Shown one piece after another: positions 32,634-41,657 of a stretch of 58,309 bases of DNA. The stretch is from a bacterium BMS3Bbin03 (GTDB lineage Bacteria > Zhuqueibacterota > JdFR-76 > BMS3Abin05): contig BDTM01000016.1 of assembly GCA_002898015.1 (NCBI GenBank), positions 102,535-160,843 on the forward strand, in the 5' to 3' direction. Position 1 is the stretch's first letter, and every line of letters begins with the position of its first letter. Below the pieces are notes generated by a model that searched no databases, had not been told where the DNA came from, and worked only from the letters and a program-made list of their open reading frames with translations. Position numbers and translations under genes: made by a program.

Positions 32634-34067
32634 ATGCGTTTAAAAAAAGAACAATCCGACAAACCACGGGAATTTTGTGGAATTGTGGGTGTTTACGGTG
32701 CGGCTTCCGCTTCGGAACTTGCCTACATGGGACTTTATGCCCTTCAACACAGAGGACAGGAAAGTGCCGGTATCGTTTCAACAGACGGCGAAAATGTGTA
32801 TCGTCATGTCGGCACGGGACTTGTGGCAGATGTCTTTCCGGATTATTCTGCGCTGAAAAATTTAAAAGGGCACATTGCCATTGGGCATAATCGTTATTCA
32901 ACGATGGGTTCCAGCCAGCGCTTGAACAGTCAGCCCCTGCTGGTGAATTGCAAAGAAGGGCCGCTGGCGATTGCCCATAACGGCAATCTGGTAAATTATA
33001 AAACGCTGCGGAAAGAGCTGGAATCACAGGGGTCGATTTTCCAGACCACAATGGACAGTGAAGTGATTTTACATCTCACCGCCCGTTCCCATAAAAAGAC
33101 ACTCATCGAGAGCCTGATCGAAGCGCTTCAGCGGGTCAGAGGGGCTTTTTCGCTTGTGTTTTTAACCCGGGACAAACTGATTGTGGCGCGAGACCCTTAC
33201 GGTGTGAGGCCGTTGGCTCTCGGAAAAATGGACGATGTGACGATTGCGGCTTCAGAATCCTGTGTCATGGATTTAATCGGGGCGGAATATATTCGGGATG
33301 TTGAGCCGGGGGAACTGCTGGTGATTGATAAAACCGGATTTCAGTCCTACCGGATTTCAGAAAAGATCAAATCGGCCCATTGTATTTTTGAATTTGTGTA
33401 TTTTTCAAGGCCGGACAGCCGGATATTTGGGGACTACGTGGACAAAGCCCGCCGCAAACTGGGGAAAAATCTGGCGCTGGAACACCCGGTCGATGCGGAT
33501 ATTGTCATCAGCGTTCCGGATTCAAGCAATACGGCGGCCATCGGCTACTCCCGGCGGACGGGGATTAAGTTTGAAATCGGCTTGATTCGAAATCATTATA
33601 TTGGGCGTACATTTATTCAGCCGGTGCAATCCAGGCGCGATATTAATGTGCGCCTTAAATTTAATCCTGTGGGCGGCGTCCTGCAAGACAGGCGGGTGGT
33701 GATTGTGGAAGATTCTATTGTTCGGGGGACAACGCTCAAAAATCTGGTCAAATTGATACGAAGAGCAGGCACAAAAGAGATTCACATTCGGGTTTCTTCT
33801 CCCCCCATTAAATATCCGTGTTTTTACGGAATGGATTTTCCCACGCAGGCGGAAGTGGTGGCTTCAAGTCAATCTGTGGAAGAAATCAGGGAGTTCCTGG
33901 GTGTGGAGAGTCTGGCGTATTTGTCGTTGGAAAGTCTTCTGGCGTCTGTCCCTAATGGGGAAAAAGGCTATTGCACCGCCTGTTTTAGCGGAGAATATCC
34001 CATTCCGCTTGAAGAGAACGGAGATAAATTAGCCGTGGACGAATCATTAAAGACGGTGGAAATTTAA
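32634..34067 (+). CDS. purF: Amidophosphoribosyltransferase
   Basis: This enzyme catalyses the first committed step of purine synthesis, PRPP + glutamine to phosphoribosylamine. The glutaminase nucleophile is Cys15 in CGIVGVYG, after a 14-residue propeptide that must be removed. The PRTase domain carries IVEDSIVRGTT. Cysteines in AHCIFEF, YPCFYG and CTACFSG match those that hold the [4Fe-4S] cluster in the Bacillus-type enzyme, so this is the iron-sulfur form. purN and purH lie 8-10 kb downstream. Confidence 0.96.
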   Translation: MRLKKEQSDKPREFCGIVGVYGAASASELAYMGLYALQHRGQESAGIVSTDGENVYRHVGTGLVADVFPDYSALKNLKGHIAIGHNRYSTMGSSQRLNSQPLLVNCKEGPLAIAHNGNLVNYKTLRKELESQGSIFQTTMDSEVILHLTARSHKKTLIESLIEALQRVRGAFSLVFLTRDKLIVARDPYGVRPLALGKMDDVTIAASESCVMDLIGAEYIRDVEPGELLVIDKTGFQSYRISEKIKSAHCIFEFVYFSRPDSRIFGDYVDKARRKLGKNLALEHPVDADIVISVPDSSNTAAIGYSRRTGIKFEIGLIRNHYIGRTFIQPVQSRRDINVRLKFNPVGGVLQDRRVVIVEDSIVRGTTLKNLVKLIRRAGTKEIHIRVSSPPIKYPCFYGMDFPTQAEVVASSQSVEEIREFLGVESLAYLSLESLLASVPNGEKGYCTACFSGEYPIPLEENGDKLAVDESLKTVEI

Positions 34068-34098
34068 CCGGATAACCGGCTGCCGTGCAGGGAATTTT

Positions 34099-35076
34099 AT
34101 GAAACGATGGATAAAGCCATTTGATTATGTCTTCCTTTTGAGGCCTGTTCTGTTTTATCCGGTCTGGACGATTTTTCTGGCAGGAATCCTATCGGTTCAG
34201 GGGGCATCTTCCGGTTACGGCTGGCCGGAATTTAAAATCGGGCTTTCAAGCCGGCATTTGGACAAATTTTTATTCGCATTTGTGGGCTATTCCCTGTTGA
34301 TGGGCGCTGTTTTCATTATCAATCAACTGACGGATATCAGCACGGATAGGAAAAACTCCAAACTGTTTCTGATTGCGGATGAACACGTGTCTCCCCGGGC
34401 GGCTGTTCGGGAAATTTTGATTGTGCTTTTCATTGCGTTTGGGCTGGCGTTAAACACATCGGGCTGGTTTTTGCTCGTGATGTTTGCCGCGTTAATTGTC
34501 ACCGGTGTGGCTTACAGTTTGCCCCCTTTTTTCTTGAAGAACAAGCCCTTGTACGGCTTGCTTGTGAATTTGTCAGGGGGGATGCTTACATTTTTTGCCG
34601 GATGGCTTGCCATTTCCGGGCCTTCGCTCCAGATGGCGATTCGTTCGCTGCCTTATGTTTTTGCGGTCGGAGCCGTTTATTTTTTAACCACAATTTTGGA
34701 TGCCGAAGGGGATTTGCATTCTCAGAAAATCACTTTTGCAGTCTATTTCGGAATGCGCACAACCCTTCAAATGGCCGTCTTGTTTGATGCTGTGGCGGCT
34801 GTACTGGCTTTTGTGGTTCGGGATTGGATTATTTTTATTTCAGCGGTTATTTCGTGTTTTCTATTTGTTTTTTTATTCATTAAAAAAGACAGCGTCTGGC
34901 TCAATCGCGCGACACGGCTGCCGATATTGCTGTTGGCTTTTATTGAAGCACTTTATTTGCCGGTTTATTTCCTGGGAATTATTGGAATCTATTTGCTTTC
35001 TAAATGGTATTATCGCAATCGATTTGGTTTGAATTACCCCTCGTTAAATCCATCGCATATTGGAAAGGAGGCTTAA
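34099..35076 (+). CDS. UbiA-superfamily prenyltransferase
   Basis: This 325-residue integral membrane enzyme has about eight or nine hydrophobic helices. Both Mg-prenyl-diphosphate motifs are present: N75xxxD79xxxD83 (NQLTDISTDRKN) and D201xxxD205 (DAEGD). The segment YSLPPFFLKNKPLYG is typical of the superfamily. Members attach prenyl chains to quinone rings, chlorophyllide, or (in archaea) geranylgeranylglyceryl phosphate. The stop overlaps the ferredoxin start by one base. A geranylgeranyl-reductase-type gene and a CDP-alcohol phosphatidyltransferase follow, which favours a lipid substrate, though a quinone is not excluded. Confidence 0.88.
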   Translation: MKRWIKPFDYVFLLRPVLFYPVWTIFLAGILSVQGASSGYGWPEFKIGLSSRHLDKFLFAFVGYSLLMGAVFIINQLTDISTDRKNSKLFLIADEHVSPRAAVREILIVLFIAFGLALNTSGWFLLVMFAALIVTGVAYSLPPFFLKNKPLYGLLVNLSGGMLTFFAGWLAISGPSLQMAIRSLPYVFAVGAVYFLTTILDAEGDLHSQKITFAVYFGMRTTLQMAVLFDAVAAVLAFVVRDWIIFISAVISCFLFVFLFIKKDSVWLNRATRLPILLLAFIEALYLPVYFLGIIGIYLLSKWYYRNRFGLNYPSLNPSHIGKEA

Positions 35077-35252
35077 TGATCAAAATAAAAGAGGCTCTTT
35101 GCGATTTTTGCGGCACGTGTGTCTCTGTTTGTCCGGTGGATTGCATCGAGTTACAGGAAGCCCTGATCAAAATAGATCAGAATAGTTGCACCGATTGCAT
35201 GTTGTGTGTGTACGTCTGTCCCATTGAAACTCTGGAGTATTCCCATGGATGA
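35076..35252 (+). CDS. 2x[4Fe-4S] ferredoxin
   Basis: This 58-residue ferredoxin has two clusters: CDFCGTCVSVCP and CTDCMLCVYVCP. The ATG at 35076 (TAATG overlap with the UbiA stop) is preceded by AAAGGAGG. It overlaps the reductase gene by eight bases, so it is a good candidate for the electron donor of that flavoprotein, as archaeal geranylgeranyl reductases can use ferredoxin. Confidence 0.93.
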   Translation: MIKIKEALCDFCGTCVSVCPVDCIELQEALIKIDQNSCTDCMLCVYVCPIETLEYSHG

Positions 35253-36450
35253 TCAGTACGATGTCATCATCATCGGAGCCGGTCCTGCGGGTTCCGTTAC
35301 GGCGTGGCACGCCTCTCTGGGGGGTGCGAAGGTTCTTCTGCTGGAAAAAGATCGTGATATTGGTTATCCGGTGCGTTGTGCGGAAGGTGTGGGAGCCGCA
35401 GGACTTCAAAGCATCGTAGATCCCGATTCGCGCTGGATTGCAAACAAAATTAAAGGTGTCGATTTAATCTCTCCCCATTTAAAAACCATCCATATTTTAA
35501 ATGAAGATTTTGGTTTTGTTCTAAACCGGAAAATTTTTGATAATTTTCTGGCGGAGAAAGCGGCCAAAGCCGGTGCCGAAGTTTTAACGAAAGCCTACGC
35601 CGAAAGCCTTTGTTTTGGTGAAAACGGCCGGGTAAATGGTGTCGTTTTTTCACATTTCGGCAGGCGTCTCTCGCTGCGGGCAAAAATTGTAGTGGGTGCC
35701 GACGGTGTGGAATCACGCGTGGGGCGTTGGGCGGGTATTCGTACTCAATTGAAAATGAAGGATATCGAAACATGCGTCCAGTACACGATGTCCAATATCG
35801 ATGTGAAACCGGATGTGTGTGAGTTTCACTTTTCACGGGAGCGGTCTCCCGGCGGGTACATCTGGATTTTTCCCAAGGGAGACGGCATTGCAAATGTGGG
35901 AATCGGAATTTCAGGAGAATATGCCCGGTACAAATCTCCTTTGCGATACCTGGAAAAATTCGTGCAGGAGCATTTCCCGAAAGGTTCGGTTTTGACAACG
36001 GCCGTTGGCGGTGTGCCGGTTTCGGTGACAAACAGACAGATTGTCAAAGACGGCTTTATGCTTGTGGGAGATGCGGCACACCAGGCCAACCCGATTTCCG
36101 GGGGGGGAATTGTGCCGGCTATGGTGGCGGGTAAACTTGCCGGAAAGGTTGCCGCAGAAGCCGTTCAGGCCGGAGATGTCTCACAATCCTTTTTAGAAAA
36201 ATATGAAAAGCAGTGGTACCGGGCGGAAGGGCGCACGCAAAAAATTATGTACCGTTTAAAAGAGGCGGTTTACAAATTAACCGATGATGATTTAAATAAA
36301 ACGGCAGATGCCGTTCTTTCCCTGCCCGAAGAGAAACGAACGATGGTAAGTGTGTTTAAAAAGGCGCTTTTCAATCGCCCAACGCTCATTCTCGAGGCAT
36401 TGAAAGTGTTTAAAACGAGTATTACTGAAGTGTTCGATCCGTTAAGTTGA
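35245..36450 (+). CDS. Geranylgeranyl reductase-family flavoprotein
   Basis: This 401-residue FAD enzyme saturates isoprenoid double bonds. The FAD-binding GAGPAG lies at residues 11-16. A conserved Cys45 is in RCAEG. The family signature PxxYxWxFP reads PGGYIWIFP at 202-210 and is followed by KGDGIANVGIG. GDAAHQANPISGGG is the second FAD contact. The start is ATG 35245, with GGAG seven bases upstream; a longer frame would lack a signal. Homologues act on archaeal ether lipids, menaquinone side chains or chlorophyll phytol. Which one applies here is not told by the sequence alone. Confidence 0.92.
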   Translation: MDDQYDVIIIGAGPAGSVTAWHASLGGAKVLLLEKDRDIGYPVRCAEGVGAAGLQSIVDPDSRWIANKIKGVDLISPHLKTIHILNEDFGFVLNRKIFDNFLAEKAAKAGAEVLTKAYAESLCFGENGRVNGVVFSHFGRRLSLRAKIVVGADGVESRVGRWAGIRTQLKMKDIETCVQYTMSNIDVKPDVCEFHFSRERSPGGYIWIFPKGDGIANVGIGISGEYARYKSPLRYLEKFVQEHFPKGSVLTTAVGGVPVSVTNRQIVKDGFMLVGDAAHQANPISGGGIVPAMVAGKLAGKVAAEAVQAGDVSQSFLEKYEKQWYRAEGRTQKIMYRLKEAVYKLTDDDLNKTADAVLSLPEEKRTMVSVFKKALFNRPTLILEALKVFKTSITEVFDPLS

Positions 36451-36473
36451 AATGACCTCGAGGAGAAACGATA

Positions 36474-37061
36474 TTGGCTAAAAAAGAATCACAGGTAAAG
36501 ACTTTATTAAAGCCCGAAAATAAGACGGAGATCTGGACAATTTCAAATATTTTGACCCTGACCCGCATTTTGCTGCTTCCTTGGATCATCTATTTTTTTG
36601 TTCAAGACACGCGGAAATCTCAAAATATTGCCTTCGGTTTAATGGTGCTGGCGGCACTTACCGATTTAAGCGATGGATTCCTGGCACGAAAACTCAATCA
36701 AAAGACGAATTTAGGAAAAATCCTGGATCCGATTGCGGACAAATTAGCGCTTGTTTCAGTCGGCATTTTACTGGTGATCTACCGGAATCTTCCGATCTGG
36801 CTTCTGATAATCTTAGTGATACGAGATTCATTTTATGGGATTTATGGCTACGCGCTCCTTCGCAAAGGGGTCGTTCCGGAGGCAAGGCTTGTCGGTAAGC
36901 TGACGACAACGTCACTTGCGTTAACTTTTCTGTTTTATCTGTTGAAAATCCGCCTGATCAATACTATCTTTTTATATGTGAGCGGGGTGCTTATTGTGAT
37001 TTCGATGTTTGATTACGGGAAACGGTTTTTGCGGGCTTCGAGCGGGCTGGGTTGGAAGTAG
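36474..37061 (+). CDS. CDP-alcohol phosphatidyltransferase (PgsA-like)
   Basis: This 195-residue membrane enzyme moves a phosphatidyl group from a CDP-lipid to an alcohol such as glycerol 3-phosphate. The full signature DxxDGxxARx8Gx3Dx3D is present, beginning DLSDGFLARKLN and ending GKILDPIADK. About five or six transmembrane helices are visible. The start is a TTG preceded by GAGGAGA. It lies 23 bases after the reductase gene. It could be the ordinary phosphatidylglycerophosphate synthase or act on isoprenoid lipid made by the upstream genes. Confidence 0.88.
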   Translation: MAKKESQVKTLLKPENKTEIWTISNILTLTRILLLPWIIYFFVQDTRKSQNIAFGLMVLAALTDLSDGFLARKLNQKTNLGKILDPIADKLALVSVGILLVIYRNLPIWLLIILVIRDSFYGIYGYALLRKGVVPEARLVGKLTTTSLALTFLFYLLKIRLINTIFLYVSGVLIVISMFDYGKRFLRASSGLGWK

Positions 37062-37100
37062 GGTCTTCATTAATAATATAAGAGAGGTTTCGATAACGAA

Positions 37101-38048
37101 ATGGCATTATTTGGAAAGCTGCGATCGGGACTGACAAAAACCAGAACCGGAATTCTCGGACGCATTAAAGAAGCCGTTACCGGGAAAAAAACACTCGATG
37201 AAGAGACTTTAGACGCCATCGAGGAGATCTTAATCACAAGTGACATCGGCGTTGAGACCGTTATGGAACTTCTGGAACGGCTTCGGAAACGCGCCCGCAT
37301 TAAAGGGGAAGATGAGACGGCCGAAATTCAGGACATTATGCGGCAGGAGTTGAAATCCGTTTTGAGCGATCAAGTCGAACGGTCGGCCAGTGATGAAAAA
37401 TCCTTCTTCAATCCGGGTGTAACGCCCTTCGTGATCATGGTCGTGGGTGTCAATGGCACCGGAAAAACCACGACCATCGGGAAACTGGCACACCGCTTCC
37501 GGAAGGAGGGAAAAAGTGTCATCATTGCGGCGGGGGACACGTTTCGTGCCGGCGCTTCAGAACAGTTGAACATCTGGGCGGAACGTTCCGGAAGCGACTT
37601 TGTCCGGCACCAGGCCGGTGCCGACCCCGGGGCTGTTGTGTTTGATGCGCTGAACGCGGCCGTTGCCCGAAGGAAAGATGTGCTCATTGTGGACACCGCC
37701 GGCCGCCTGCACACAAAAGTCAATCTCATGGAAGAATTAAAGAAAATCCGACGGGTGATGACCAAACTCATTCCGGAAGCGCCGCACGAAACACTTTTGG
37801 TGCTGGATGCCACCACAGGGCAGAACAGCATCCGTCAGGCGGAGCAGTTTCGGGATATTGTCGGACTAACCGGAATTGTGCTGACGAAATTAGACGGAAC
37901 GGCAAAGGGGGGTGTGGTTTTGACTATTTTGAAAGAATTGGGGATCCCGGTAAAGTTTATCGGGTTGGGTGAAGGGATTGAGGACCTGGCTGCATTCGAT
38001 TTAAATACATTCATCGATGCGCTCTTCTCGGAGAATAATCAAACGTGA
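37101..38048 (+). CDS. ftsY: Signal recognition particle receptor FtsY
   Basis: This GTPase docks SRP-bound ribosomes at the membrane. The 315 residues are an NG domain without a long acidic A domain. GTPase motifs are GVNGTGKTTTIGKLA, DTFRAGASEQL, VDTAGRLHT and LTKLDGTAKGG. The rimO gene starts inside its stop codon (GTGA overlap). Confidence 0.96.
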   Translation: MALFGKLRSGLTKTRTGILGRIKEAVTGKKTLDEETLDAIEEILITSDIGVETVMELLERLRKRARIKGEDETAEIQDIMRQELKSVLSDQVERSASDEKSFFNPGVTPFVIMVVGVNGTGKTTTIGKLAHRFRKEGKSVIIAAGDTFRAGASEQLNIWAERSGSDFVRHQAGADPGAVVFDALNAAVARRKDVLIVDTAGRLHTKVNLMEELKKIRRVMTKLIPEAPHETLLVLDATTGQNSIRQAEQFRDIVGLTGIVLTKLDGTAKGGVVLTILKELGIPVKFIGLGEGIEDLAAFDLNTFIDALFSENNQT

Positions 38049-39352
38049 CGAAGCCGAAAGTCTTATTTGTAAATTTGGGCTGCCCCAAAAATTTGGTGGA
38101 TTCTGAAATCCTAATGGGACATCTCCGAAGCGGGGGTGCTGAGATTGTGGACAGCGCAGAGGACGCTTCCGACATTGTGGTGAACACCTGCGGTTTTATT
38201 GAGGATGCCAAACGCGAATCCATTGAAACGATTCTTGAAGCGGTTCAGTTAAAAGAAATGGATCACAAACGGGTGTTCGTGACGGGGTGTCTGTCCCAGC
38301 GGTACATGAGATCGCTGCAGGAAGAAATTCCGGAGGTGGATGCCTTTTTCGGTGCCCGGAATATTTCCGGAACGGCCCGGGAATTGGCACAGAAAATGGG
38401 GCTCGATTTTCAGAAGAGCAGTTGTGAATCGCGCCTGGTCAGCACAGCGGTTTATGCTTATTTAAAAATTGCCGAAGGGTGTGACAATACATGCAGTTTT
38501 TGCGCGATTCCTTTTATCCGCGGCCCGCACGTGAGCCGTCCCAAAGCGGAAATCCTGGATGAGGCGAAGCGGCTGGTCGATGGCGGCGTGCAGGAATTAA
38601 TTGTCATTTCACAGGATACAACCTATTACGGCAAAGATTTGCAGGAGGGGTCCTCTCTGACGGGTTTGCTTTCGGACCTGTCGGAAATTCCCGGTCTGCG
38701 CTGGATTCGGCTGTTGTACGCGTATCCCGACCGGGTGTCCGATCCGTTGATTCGGCTCATGGCGGATCGTCCGAATATTTGCCCCTACATCGACGTGCCG
38801 ATCCAGCACATTTCCGGCCGTGTTCTCGAACGCATGCGGCGGGGGTTCCGCCGGGGAGAAATTGAGCGGTTGATTGAAAAGCTTCGCACAAAGATCCCGG
38901 ACATCGCCATTCGAACCAGTGTGATGGTTGGGTTTCCGGGAGAGACGGACGCCGATTTTCAGGAACTTTTGGATTTTGTGGAAGCGACAAAATTTGAGCA
39001 TCTTGGGATTTTCCGGTTTTCGCGGGAAGAAGACACGCTTTCGTTTGATTTGCCCGATCAGGTGCCGGAGCCGGTAAAAAAAGAACGATTTGAATACCTG
39101 CAGTCTGTGCAGCAGGACATCGCCTACCGGAAAAACCAGAGTTTTGTGGGAAAAACGATGGATGTATTGGTGGAGCAATTTGATCCGGAACAGAACGTTT
39201 ACCTCGGCAGAACACAGTGGGACGCCCCTGAAATTGACTCACAAGTTGTGTTAAAGGGGGATTTTAATATCGGGGAATTTTTTCCCGTTGTTATTGCTTC
39301 GGCTTCGGAAGCCGAGTTGGTTGTCCAATCTGACGAAGCCGGTGAAAAATAA
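38045..39352 (+). CDS. rimO: Ribosomal protein S12 methylthiotransferase
   Basis: This radical SAM enzyme adds a methylthio group to an Asp of ribosomal protein S12. The 435 residues contain the N-terminal UPF0004 domain with its cluster cysteines (NLGCPKN, NTCGF, GCLSQRY), the radical SAM motif CDNTCSFC, and PYIDVPIQHISGRVL. A C-terminal TRAM-type domain follows. The start is a GTG coupled to the ftsY stop. NLGCPKNLVDSE distinguishes it from MiaB. Confidence 0.95.
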   Translation: MTKPKVLFVNLGCPKNLVDSEILMGHLRSGGAEIVDSAEDASDIVVNTCGFIEDAKRESIETILEAVQLKEMDHKRVFVTGCLSQRYMRSLQEEIPEVDAFFGARNISGTARELAQKMGLDFQKSSCESRLVSTAVYAYLKIAEGCDNTCSFCAIPFIRGPHVSRPKAEILDEAKRLVDGGVQELIVISQDTTYYGKDLQEGSSLTGLLSDLSEIPGLRWIRLLYAYPDRVSDPLIRLMADRPNICPYIDVPIQHISGRVLERMRRGFRRGEIERLIEKLRTKIPDIAIRTSVMVGFPGETDADFQELLDFVEATKFEHLGIFRFSREEDTLSFDLPDQVPEPVKKERFEYLQSVQQDIAYRKNQSFVGKTMDVLVEQFDPEQNVYLGRTQWDAPEIDSQVVLKGDFNIGEFFPVVIASASEAELVVQSDEAGEK

Positions 39353-39354
39353 GT

Positions 39355-39377
39355 TTCCGGTCTGACCCGGACCGGAA
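39355..39377 (+). other. Hairpin next to the GWxTD gene ribosome site
   Basis: TTCCGGTC (39355-39362) and GACCGGAA (39370-39377) form a perfect eight-base stem that ends right before the GGAGG of the next gene. There is no T-run, so it is not a terminator. It may protect or modulate the downstream mRNA. Confidence 0.4.
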
Positions 39378-39387
39378 GGAGGTTATT

Positions 39388-40692
39388 ATGCGGAAAAATA
39401 TTTTAAGTGCCGTTCTCACGCTATTCGTTCTGTTGGGGTTGAATCTCCCGGCGTCTTTTGCCCAGCCGGAGTTCGTTTACAGGCAGGATGCCGGTGTCCC
39501 CGTTTTTTACTACGATATTTCCAATTTTGCGGCGGATTCTGCCGGCTTATCCCGGATGTACATCAATATGAAAGTATCAAACGATGTGCTGCAGTTTTTA
39601 AAAATTGAAAATGGATTTGAAGCGGAATATGAATTTTCTGTGGTTATTTTGAATAAGGACGGCGACCAGGTGGAAGGCAAAAGCTTTCGGCGAAAAGCCA
39701 TTGTGCATCGCTATGAAGAGACCAATTCAAACCAGATTTATCAGCTCCAGCATCTTCAGTTTGATCTTCTGCCGGGAAAATACGACGTAATTCTGGCGCT
39801 GACGGATATGGATACGAAAAAATCGAGCCAGCGGAAGGAAAAGATTAAATTGAGAAACTTCCGAAAAGAGGCGCTTTCGGTGAGCGACATTCTCTTTGTG
39901 GAGAGGAAAAATGTGGATTCAATGAATGTGTCCGACCTGTCTCCGCAGGTCCGGGAGAGCATTAGCGATACGTCGAAAATAATGTTTGCTTATCTGGAGG
40001 TGTATTCCCCGAAAGCATTCGATACCTACAAAATCAAGTACGCTATTTTAAATTTCCGGAAGAAACGGCTTTTGCAGAAAAAGATCGAAATCCCAAAGAC
40101 CGGCTGGCGCACCAAAATTTTTCTCCCCATCGATATCGGGGATTTGGGAATGGCACGGTACCGTTTGAAGTTGGATGTCAGAGGGGGTAAAAAGCGCCAA
40201 AAGGTTGAGCGGTTTTTTCAGGTCAGAAACTTCCGCGTGCCGTTAACGATCACAAATCTGGATGAAGCGATCGATCAACTGCAGTACATCGCCGGCAAGA
40301 AGGAAATAGATAAACTCCGGCACGCACCGGAAAATAAGAAACAGGCATATTTTGAAGCCTTCTGGAAAGCAAAAGACCCGACGCCCGGGACGGCGACAAA
40401 CGAAGTCGAGGATGAATATTACAGACGCATTGATTTCGCCAATCAGCACTTTTCCGGTTTTCGGGCCGGCTGGAAAACAGACATGGGCATGGTGTACATT
40501 CTGTTTGGACCGCCTAACGAGGTGCAGCGGCAGCCTTATAATGTCGAGGCCAGTCCGTTTTATGAAACGGAAATTTACGCCTACGAAGTCTGGTACTATT
40601 ATGATATTAATCGCCGGTTTATTTTTGCAGACCGCCAGGGCTTTGGCGATTACCGGTTGGAGAATCCGATGGCCGTTTATGAACCATACTAA
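39388..40692 (+). CDS. GWxTD domain-containing exported protein
   Basis: This 434-residue protein has a signal peptide ending SFAQ and a C-terminal GWxTD domain (GWKTDMGMVYILFGPPNEV). The N-terminal two thirds look like beta-sandwich repeats. The domain is named for its motif and is frequent in Calditrichota, Ignavibacteria, Gemmatimonadota and KSB1; its function is unknown. The neighbours are housekeeping genes, so context gives little. Confidence 0.88.
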   Translation: MRKNILSAVLTLFVLLGLNLPASFAQPEFVYRQDAGVPVFYYDISNFAADSAGLSRMYINMKVSNDVLQFLKIENGFEAEYEFSVVILNKDGDQVEGKSFRRKAIVHRYEETNSNQIYQLQHLQFDLLPGKYDVILALTDMDTKKSSQRKEKIKLRNFRKEALSVSDILFVERKNVDSMNVSDLSPQVRESISDTSKIMFAYLEVYSPKAFDTYKIKYAILNFRKKRLLQKKIEIPKTGWRTKIFLPIDIGDLGMARYRLKLDVRGGKKRQKVERFFQVRNFRVPLTITNLDEAIDQLQYIAGKKEIDKLRHAPENKKQAYFEAFWKAKDPTPGTATNEVEDEYYRRIDFANQHFSGFRAGWKTDMGMVYILFGPPNEVQRQPYNVEASPFYETEIYAYEVWYYYDINRRFIFADRQGFGDYRLENPMAVYEPY

Positions 40693-40712
40693 CAGTTGAG
40701 CAAAGGAAATTT

Positions 40713-41651
40713 ATGATTGAGCCGGTTTTTCCTCCTGCACTTCAGCCGGGTGACACAATTGGGATTCTTTCTCCCGCCAGTCCCATGATCCGGGAGCGCC
40801 TGGAGAAGGGAATGGCTTATTTAAAGGCCAGGGGGTTCGATGTTTTGGTGGGAAAATATGTGTACGATCGGCGCGGATATCTCGCCGGAACCGATGCGGA
40901 ACGGGTGGCGGATTTGCACGACATGTTTCGAAATCCCGGTGTGAAAGCGATCATCAGCAGCAGAGGCGGCTACGGCACACCCCGGCTGATTCCATTTGTA
41001 GATTATGATCTCATTCGCAGAAATCCAAAGATTCTTGTAGGTTACAGTGATTTAACGTCCCTCCAGCTCGCCATTTACTCACAGACGGGATTGGTCACCT
41101 ATTCGGGACCCATGGCGGCGGTGGAAATGGGTAAAGGGATCGATCCCTTCACAGAAGCGCATTTTTGGTCTCATCTGATGGCCGGCCAAACCTATTCCGA
41201 ATTTCCGGCGATTGAGGATTCGGCTCTTGTGCAGGTGCATCCAGGAAAAGCGACGGGAAGATTGATTGGGGGCTGCCTTTCCATGATCAATGCGATTTTA
41301 GGCACCCCGTACCAGCCCGATTTCAGAGAGGCCATTTTAATTTTTGAAGAGGTCGGCGAGGAACCGTATCGGGTCGACCGCTATCTCAGTCAATTTCGTT
41401 CTGCGGGCATTCTGCAGGAGGTATCGGGAATTATTTTTTCGCAGTTTGTAGATTGTGAACCCGGAGATGACCCGAGTCTGACGCTGGACGAAGTGATCGA
41501 TGATTACACGGGCGGTCTGAAAATTCCGGTTGTAAAAAATTTCCTTTATGGACACGTGGATCGAAAATTTACGATCCCCATCGGGGCAAAGGTCGAATTG
41601 GACGCAGACGATTTGCGTATTCGTTTGCTGCAGCATATTAATACGATTTAG
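40713..41651 (+). CDS. ldcA: S66 family LD-carboxypeptidase
   Basis: This cytoplasmic serine peptidase should remove the terminal D-Ala from the murein tetrapeptide during recycling. The 312 residues show the nucleophile Ser112 in LVGYSDLT, the Glu in IFEEVGEEPYR and the His in GHVDRKFTIPIG. It lacks a signal peptide, as expected. S66 also includes microcin-resistance MccF proteins, but length and motifs fit LdcA. The VanX-like gene two genes later acts on related peptides. Confidence 0.88.
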   Translation: MIEPVFPPALQPGDTIGILSPASPMIRERLEKGMAYLKARGFDVLVGKYVYDRRGYLAGTDAERVADLHDMFRNPGVKAIISSRGGYGTPRLIPFVDYDLIRRNPKILVGYSDLTSLQLAIYSQTGLVTYSGPMAAVEMGKGIDPFTEAHFWSHLMAGQTYSEFPAIEDSALVQVHPGKATGRLIGGCLSMINAILGTPYQPDFREAILIFEEVGEEPYRVDRYLSQFRSAGILQEVSGIIFSQFVDCEPGDDPSLTLDEVIDDYTGGLKIPVVKNFLYGHVDRKFTIPIGAKVELDADDLRIRLLQHINTI

Positions 41652-41657
41652 ATTAAG

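Noticed and set aside
35450..36031. 193-residue minus-strand frame opposite the geranylgeranyl reductase gene
   Set aside because: It is Pro/Arg/His-rich, as expected from antisense reading, with no domain; the sense gene is certain.
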